From Motacilla alba alba (lineage: Eukaryota; Chordata; Aves; Passeriformes; Motacillidae), in assembly GCF_015832195.1 (NCBI RefSeq), contig NC_052019.1:44705016-44769015 (forward strand): a stretch of DNA of 64,000 nucleotides, written 5' to 3'. The notes beneath the pieces were generated by a model, which saw nothing but the letters and a program-made list of their open reading frames with translations, did not search any database and had not been told where the DNA came from. The translations under genes and the position numbers were made by a program. Below are positions 56,201 to 64,000 of this stretch, piece after piece. The first letter of the stretch is position 1. Each line of letters starts with the position of its first letter.

Positions 56201-59200
56201 TGGAGGAAAGTCAATTCCCAGACATGACCAGGTCAGAAAGTGCTGTTTATACTGTCAGAAGTCCAGGATTCTTACACTGAGAATAACCTGCGGGAGACAC
56301 TGCTAAAGTCATTTGTATTTAATTTTGCATGAAAACCAAAAGCTTGTACCTGGTAGACAACTAAGCAGACATTTCTAATTATCCAACCAAACAGCTCCAA
56401 GGATTTTTGAAAAAAACAGCAAGGTCTACATCTTTGAGAGTCCTATGTTTGAAGACACAAGCTTGCCTTCCAAAGCCACATATTTAGCCCACTATGCTGG
56501 CAGACAGGATCACAAGGCACAAGTTTTGTGAGGTGGTCCTGCAAGGAGCTGAGCCTGAGGAGAGATGCCTGCTATCAGCCAAGTCACTGCATATTAACTA
56601 GTGACCAATTACCTGCTGAACTGCAATCACTAATCAGCTGCCAACTGCAGAGTGACCCAAACTTACTTCCATCTGATTTACAACAAGATGTTAAGCTAAT
56701 ATAATGTTGCTTTGTGCTGTGATGGGATAGAAACAACCATGGAGTCAACATGACTCAGCTGACTTGTACCAAGCTGAACAAAAGCAATCCAAAGGTCACC
56801 CCTTTTTCCGGCATCCCTATCCATCCTTCCTGGAGCACTGGGGTGCGGCACCTTTACAGCATTATTTGTAGCTAACTATTATCCCCTTCCCCTGTCCTGA
56901 AATAAAATACCCCAGAAAAAAATAATAGAAGAAAACATAAGAAACCTGTTAACCATGAATCCTTTTCCCCCCTCTGCCTCCCCTTCTCATCCTGTATCAT
57001 TGTGGTCATTCTCACAAATAGCCCCAGGACTAGTTTACTTAATTTGTATGTAACCTCTCCTAATTGATGTTGGAAAGAGGTGGAGCTGCTGCTGTAACAG
57101 CAACAAGCAGTCTGTCACTAGCCACAAGATGCAAGATAAAAACCTAACAAGCAAAATTCTCCCACACACTCCAACCAGGCCAGACAAAAATCTAAATATA
57201 ATCAGTTTGAAGAAATCTAAGCTTGTGTTATTCTGCTCCAAGTGTAATGTTTGCCAATAACGTGGAAAACTTAATTGTGTGAGGAGTGAAGACTCATTTG
57301 TGTAATTTAAGCTACTAGGTCTTCTTTAGACATTCCTAACTGTTAAGTAAAGCAGCTTGCTATGTTCTAACCATTATTCATGACTGGAATAGCATATGCT
57401 GCACTGCTCTGTATTTCAGATGAAGGTCTCCATCTTTACATCTTGAAAATAAGTCTTCCTTGACCTTCTCCCTTACCTCCACTTCTGGTGACAACTGCAC
57501 TACTTTCCTCTGCAGACTGCAGGTTTCAAAATGACAGCTTATTTATGAGCTACATTCAGAAGCACTTCTGGGATGGAGAGGACTAGCTCCTACTGCCTGA
57601 ACAAACATCTAAGGCAGGAAAGGATGCTGAAAGTGAAATGGTGTATCAAAATATGAAAGATGCTTCACTAGGACCTAGATTCTGACCACCTACAACTTTA
57701 ACTCCTATATGAAAAGGAAAACCAAAATCAGTTTACTGCTTGCAACGGCATGTCACTAAGGCATGATACGTACCTATACATATTTAATAAAAAAAGGTGG
57801 TTATTTCTCTTCAGTTCTTCATTCTCTTTCAAGAAAGAGAAGCCAAACAATGAAAATCCACCACGAACAAGTAGCCACTTGGCTCCAGCTAGGAAAACAC
57901 CAGCATTCATTGTTAGATCATACAGCCCCAACAGCTGAATTGGTCTCTGACTGGAAGTGACTCTGGCTGCCAGTCTCTTCCCAGGATACCTGTGTACTAG
58001 TGCTGAACACCTGGAACAGGGAGATGATTTGTCTGGAGTGTAGAGTTTTCTACTGCAGATAGCTAGGCAATTCATATTCAGATACACCTTATCAATAAAC
58101 TAAGGCTTTTAAAGCTATTGGTTTTTAGACCCATCTAATTGGTGCTCCACTAACATGCCCCAGTATCACTGTCTGTCTACACGTTACTGCCATACTCAGT
58201 TTAGCTGGTCAGACTTCTTCCAGAATGCAGATCATCCAATTTAATGCTACCTGCAGGATGTCTGCCACACATCCGGTCCTCCGAGTGACAGCAGTGTGGG
58301 CGTGTTGGACCTATTCTTAGTGACTCTCATCTGGTCTTGACAGCTAAATAGATTAAACATCTATAAGAAATATGAAGGCTGTTTCAGGTCACCATACTGG
58401 AAGCCTGGTCCAAGTCTATCCTCTTGTGACAAAAAAGGCTTTAGAAACAAGGGGGGAAAAGAGACAATACAGAGCAGAGGAAAGGAGTCTATTAAGATGC
58501 CCTTGAAAAAGCTGGTGATATCTCCAAAGGAAGATGGCAAAATAACAAAATCTGGTTATAAAATGTCAACATAACAAAGAATCACGGAAAGATTCAGTGA
58601 ACAGTTTGGTCAAGACAAACTGGCTGATAAATTTTGGCATGTTAGTTAGAAAGTCTTTAAGACCAACAGACTCTCGGACTGTTAAAGGAGTACCAACAGA
58701 AAATGTATTCAAAACAAAAAGTTAAGGAAATTCTTCACATCAGCCTAATGAGGTCTGTACTCTGGAGTCCCTCTTTAGAAGTAGTTTCTCTTCTGTGTTC
58801 AGCAGAATAGAATTTATTCATTCTTTTATTAGCATTTGCTAAGGTCAGGTAATTTTAACCAAACATTCAAAAATAACTTTTATGGAGTGGAGCATGAGGA
58901 AGGGGAGAACAGAAGCTCCCCATCCTGAGGACGTGTGACAGCAGTTACAACATTAAGACTTCATCTGGTTCTCAAGATGCTACTACCCCACACAAAAAGT
59001 AGCTAGCAAATCAGAGACCATCAGCACCTGACAATAAAACAACACAAGAGCAGAAGCTGGACAAGCATGAAAATTTCTGTCACATTCTTAGTTAAGCATA
59101 AAGAGGGAAGGAATTGACAAATCCAAGGCCTGAAAAGCTCCACAGTTTGCCTAGCAAGGTGGGAAGCAACCAAACACACCTCCAAAACAGCAGGGAACCA

Positions 59201-62200
59201 TGGAATATGATAGTTTTAATCACTGTATTTTCTGATATTTCTGCCAATATTTCTAAGCACCTATAGCCAGAACAAGCCTCAGGCTTTCGCAAACAAAAAA
59301 AGGAAGTACCTCTCTCTAATTTTGACTCCTTAAGACAACATGACACACAGGCAGAGATATCACACTAGAGAGGAGACATGACTTAACCACCTGCAGGGCC
59401 AGGTTTAAGTTCCAGCACTTGTAAAATTATCAAACAATGCGAATGCTACAGGCGTTTCGTGAAATTAAAAGCAATGAATTTACAGTGGGTTTTCACACAT
59501 TATCCAATTACTATCTTGCTGCAAGATATGAATGTGACAAACAGCTGTGCAATATTTATGAAAAGTATAAAGCAGTTGACTATCCAGCTTTATATAGCAG
59601 GGCAGTTCCAGGCTGACATCACTTTACCTGTACGTAACTGGAGGGAATTTGTCTCCAGCTGTGGCAACACAGCACAAGTCTTCACTTAGCACATATCAAA
59701 GCAATCAGCAAATGGCTCATAAAAACAAGGATCTCCCAAAGGACATAACCTTCCGCACAACTGACGTTGGCCTCTAAGACATAACCTACTGCATTAATAA
59801 AGTGGGACCACTGTGAGGTACAATTGTTCTGGTCCAACTTGCACTTGGAGTACTACATTACAAGGCAATGAAGTAAAAGAGAAAGAACATGCAATAAGCA
59901 CATCCTTACAGTATCTCCCACAGCAGATGACCTGATAATCAGAATATATTTACTACTAGTATTTCCATTTCTCTTTTGAACTACAAGTGAAATAGCAGAT
60001 CTGATTTTGGATCTGTACCAGACTGGTATCAGACCCAGAAAAAAATACCAAAGCCTGGTTTCTTGTGGAGAAAAAAGTCTTCTGCAACCACATTTCCTCT
60101 ATACTTACCCTCAATAGTTCGATGCCACCATATCAAAGGGCGATGATATTTATACCTGTACTGATGAAAGGCTGGTGTTTAAACTCAGGGCTCCTAGATA
60201 ACAAGGGAACTCTTAGGGGTGAGGTGATCAGTGACACAGCCAACAACACTAACCAAAAGCCAGTCAGACAAAGATCCATACAAACCCAAGTTGCTTGGCC
60301 TTGCTGCAACAGCAAGTATCTTGAGAAAGTGGCAAAAAAGCTGACTTTGGCTCTGTGAGCAGTGCTGGCAATCCAGACAGGCATACATCAGGAGCTAGGA
60401 CAGGCATGGAGATATTGCTTAATGGCTAAAGCTTCTGATCCTAGAAAAGAGCAAAAAGCCCCTAGACTGTTAATCTGCTAATAGTGCCTAGTTTCTCACT
60501 CGGAAGAAAGCCACATCCCACACACTAGCAGATGGGAAAGCCATCACAATGCACCATTCCTTGCCAGCAGGTAGTCAAAAAGGCAGTGTCTGTGCAGCCC
60601 AGGCCAGCTGAGGCTGCCAAGCAGCCTCCCTGCACACAGCCATCTGTAGTAGCTTTCACCTGCTAAGTTGACCTCCCTAGCTGCATCTGTCAAGACATCT
60701 CCAGAGTGGCAAGCTCTGCAGAAATTTAAAAGACTTTTCAACTTTAAAAGAAAAAATTTACTACAAGCTAAAATGAACTTTTTAAGCAGGAAAAGCAAAG
60801 TGCCTATGCAAATAAAAAAAAATAAAAATTCAAAACATGTATAGGCAGGTCTCTCCTAAGAGACTTGTCCTCTTTGGCAGGTTTGATTCTGGTCACTCTG
60901 CTTGGTTTCTGGATTGCAGCAAACACTATGCAATCCCTCCCCCAAAGAAGCTGCTCTTTCTGTTACAAGAAGCATGGTCACCTGCTCCCAACTCCACAGC
61001 ATCCCCCCATCAGGAGCAGGCTCACAGGGCTCTGGCATCCCTTTTGCCACTTACCAATCAATCAGAGATTACATCCTAGACTTTAGGTTCCATAACCTTG
61101 TAGCATTCCTTTCTTTCTTTTGAGAAAGCCAGACTTCATGTTGTTTGGGTTGCCTTGATACTGCCCATATTTCCATACACCATCTAACTTCATCCATTTA
61201 AGAGTTTTTAATTGACTGATCAAATTAAAACACCCAGATGTGATGTGATCTGCTTCATAACACGGGAATTGAAACCTGTCCCTTTCACAAACAATCCCAT
61301 AAGCACTGTAAGGTGGCTGTGACACAAAACAGGGCCCACACACTTTCCTACATCAAAAGGGCAGCTAGGAACCAAGGGGTCCACAAAATCTAGGAGTCTT
61401 TTCTGAAGAGGGACAGATTTCATACAGTCTTCCAAAATGAGGAGACAACAATGATAAGGAATCAAATCTGAAGGTACCTGGCTTCCTCAGTGTCACAGCC
61501 ACCTTGTCAGACCTAAGACTAGAAGGTGTTTACTGAGGTTGAACAAAATATCCTGTGGCCACATCTCAAAATTAGAGCCATGATAAGCAGAACAAATGGA
61601 ATTGATTAATTTGAAGTAACTCAGAAATTGAAATTTTAAAAATTATTTAACCTTATAGAACAGCCTGAAAAAAGTCAGTTTAAGTATATATTTTTAAAAA
61701 TACAGAAGCTTAAAAATGAAGTAATCTAGCATTGTCAGATTGACCTTGAAGGGGAAAAAACCTCAGACCACCAAATATTTTTGTCCACAGACAAAAGTTC
61801 TTTTTGTTCCCAATGCAAAGTAATTTCTGGCTGTTCTTTGGATTGTCAAGTTCTTATCTAATATATCCCCATTTGCAGCAACTATAATACCCAAGGAAGC
61901 CAATAATTAAGGCAATTAACCTATCATACACACGTAATTATGATTTCTACTTCAATACTTGGAAGAATTACTAACATGTTGCTACATGATAAAAATTTAA
62001 GAAGAACTTCAAAGCAGCAGTTAGTAGGTTATAAAATAAAACAGGAGGCAATTAAAACTGTTCAATTGACTGCAGAGAGTACTACCATAGGAGAGTATAC
62101 TTGGTGGTTGGGATGAATATTTTTCACAGCAGCCCATATGGTACTGTGTTTTGGATTTGTGATCAAAATAGTATTGATAAAACACCAATATTTCAGTTAT

Positions 62201-64000
62201 TTCTGAACAGTGCTTGTACAGCAACAAGACCTTCTCTGTTTCCCACTCTACTTTTCCACTCCCTGCCAGCAAGTAGGCTAAAGGGTAGATAGAAGATTGT
62301 AAGGGGTCACTGACAGGACAGCTGACCCAAATTTATTAAATTGATTACCTCATCACATATCACATATCTTTTGTCAAAAAAATCCAAGGGTCATATTTTC
62401 CAAAGTAATTGTTGCTTGGAGACTGGCTGGGCATCCCATTTCAAGGTGGCAAGTTACTGCCCTTGTGTCACTTGATGTCCACACACATACACTGTCCTTC
62501 ATTTAAATTGCCTTCATCTTGACCCAAGAGTTTCTCCTGCATTTGTTCTTCTGATTCTATCCCTCATCTTGCTGGATGGACCTGAGCCATCAGCTGATTA
62601 TTAATTGCTAACCAGGGTCAGCTCCCTTCAGAATCCCAAAAGACAGAGTTACTCCTTACAAACCAAGAAACGAGGAGTCATGCAGGTCAGATTAAAGAAA
62701 ATTTAGGATAATTTGGGGTTATGGAAATAAAACACTACAGGTGAATTGAAAATTTATTGTAATAGCTAGGGATTTCAGGAGCAGAAAACAAAAAAAACAA
62801 ACATGTAGATTCTTCAATACATCAGAATCCAGCTGGTTGAACGGGTTCTAAACCACCAGGACAAAGATAAGGCAGATAAAGTCAGTGCAGTGACACTACA
62901 TGTTTCTGCATCTGCTTTCACTTTAGGAGATGTGGAACGGAAAATCCTCTGGCTTGTGTTAACTCTTTTCAGAAAAATGCAAAGTACTTCTTGGGGCAAA
63001 AAAAAAAAGATACAGGAGTTAAAGTACAAAACCCTAAAAATAGGCTCAAAATGAAACATTAAATCCTATGTCAGAAAAAAGCAAATGAGTAAGCCAACGG
63101 TGCTGACAAATTCAAAACCACACCACAGATTAAATTAGACCCGTGTATTTATGACTCATCTGAATAATTGCCGAGCAAGCTGTGTCTGAAAAAACATCTC
63201 AGCATGGAAGAATTTCTACACCTGGGTCACAGAAGGTAAGCTGTACTCAGTTGCCTTGCTTTGCAGCAGAACTTGTTGGTGCCTTGCAGAGAAAGCCAGG
63301 TGACAGAGGAGAAGCAGAAAGGAGACAGAACAAATGAAAGTTCCGAGTACAGCTGTGATGAGCTGCAGAAGCAATTAGTACAACAACAACAGATAGAGAA
63401 CCAAGGTTGAGAAGAAAAGGATAAACCACATTCCATATGTACAACACAGAGCCATACTGAGACGTTTGGTGAGTAGATGCTCCCAGAAAACATCTGAAAG
63501 GTCAAGTTAAGTTCGTAAGCTTTTCTGGACTGAACAACTGATGCTGTCATCTTAAATCTATTGCATTTCATTACCTGCTCCCACAATAACTCCTCTCTGA
63601 GGCAAACCTGTGAAGGCACAGGAGTTGCCTAAGGCCCCTTCTGCTACCTCTGGCACATGTGCTGTCTCCCTGACAATCACAGTGTTTCATCAAGACGAAT
63701 CAAGCCCCACAGGAAGCCGTGCCATGCAACTTGGCACCTCAGCTTCCAGCAGCAGGACTCAGTCATTAAGGATTAGCTCACAAACATTATTCAGCCAAAG
63801 CACTGTACCACAACACACACCGTACAAGGAGAGGGGTCACCCAATTTGAAATGGGGAGGGGTTTCTTGGGGGACGGTGTTGGAGGCATATGCATAACTGG
63901 AGGAGACTTGAAGTCTCCAGATGTGCAGAAGCCAGATGTGTAATTCTTTGAGCTTCAACTTTTTCAGTGCTACATTGAAACCTACTACGAGAGATCAAGG
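50275..64000. other. Intergenic, no gene recognised
   Basis: AT-rich sequence with short overlapping frames on both strands and no recognisable domain. Only the weak first-exon motif at 57774 is of interest. No exon of the expected vertebrate neighbours (for example GNRHR, UBA6, YTHDC1 or UGT genes) is evident by eye. Confidence 0.5.
57774..57781 (-). other. Candidate first-exon coding end (Met-Tyr-Arg) for a TMPRSS11 gene
   Basis: The minus strand reads AAATATGTATAG/GTACGTATC: an ATG-TAT-AG with a good donor in phase 2, the arrangement in which TMPRSS11 genes begin (MYR). It lies 20 kb upstream of the intact gene's membrane exon. It would need the less favoured phase-2 acceptor at 37563 to join in frame. 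It is the only such motif I found in the window, but it is short enough to be chance. Confidence 0.15.

Overview
The window looks like nuclear DNA of a bird, most likely a songbird (passerine). It is AT-rich and CpG-poor, with short exons separated by long introns and intergenic DNA. The repeats are avian: 3' ends of CR1 LINEs, a tRNA-Ile-headed SINE with a CR1-type tail (TguSINE1-like), and a solo ERVL-type LTR of the kind common in songbirds. There is no bacterial, plasmid or phage character, and no CRISPR array or operon.

The one clearly intact gene lies on the minus strand at 30607-37582. It encodes a type II transmembrane serine protease of the TMPRSS11 (HAT/DESC) family. Nine coding exons could be placed to the base from splice sites and conserved phases. 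Together they give a 416-residue protein: short cytoplasmic tail, membrane anchor, SEA domain, linker cysteine and a complete trypsin-fold domain with His223, Asp270, Ser366 and specificity Asp360. By eye the catalytic domain is closest to TMPRSS11E. One intron (34933 leftwards) starts with GC instead of GT. The first exon and the exact N-terminus are unresolved.

About 19 kb farther left on the same strand, at 10727-11931, is the 5' part of a second TMPRSS11 copy (11D/11F-like): a membrane-anchor exon, the first SEA exon and a fragment of the second SEA exon. The third exon is out of frame at its acceptor and is cut off by the SINE at 10582-10726. No protease-domain exon is recognisable in the remaining 10.5 kb. 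I read this copy as a pseudogene.

Between the two copies, at 20403-20600 (minus strand), there is an exon-like, CpG-containing open frame of exactly 66 codons. It has a good acceptor and a stop codon. I do not recognise the protein; it is probably the last coding exon of an unidentified gene. A 66-codon frame on the plus strand starts 60 bases away.

The rest is intergenic or first-intron DNA: 1-10.5 kb, 12-20 kb, 21-29.7 kb and nearly all of 37.6-64 kb. It holds CR1 fragments, an LTR, simple repeats and a few short tandem duplications. The open frames there are uninterpretable. Two weak exon candidates on the minus strand (50144-50274 and 57774 rightwards) are listed with low confidence. I found no convincing new biological system. 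The points most worth checking are the SINE-broken paralogue, the unknown exon at 20.4-20.6 kb and the GC-AG intron.
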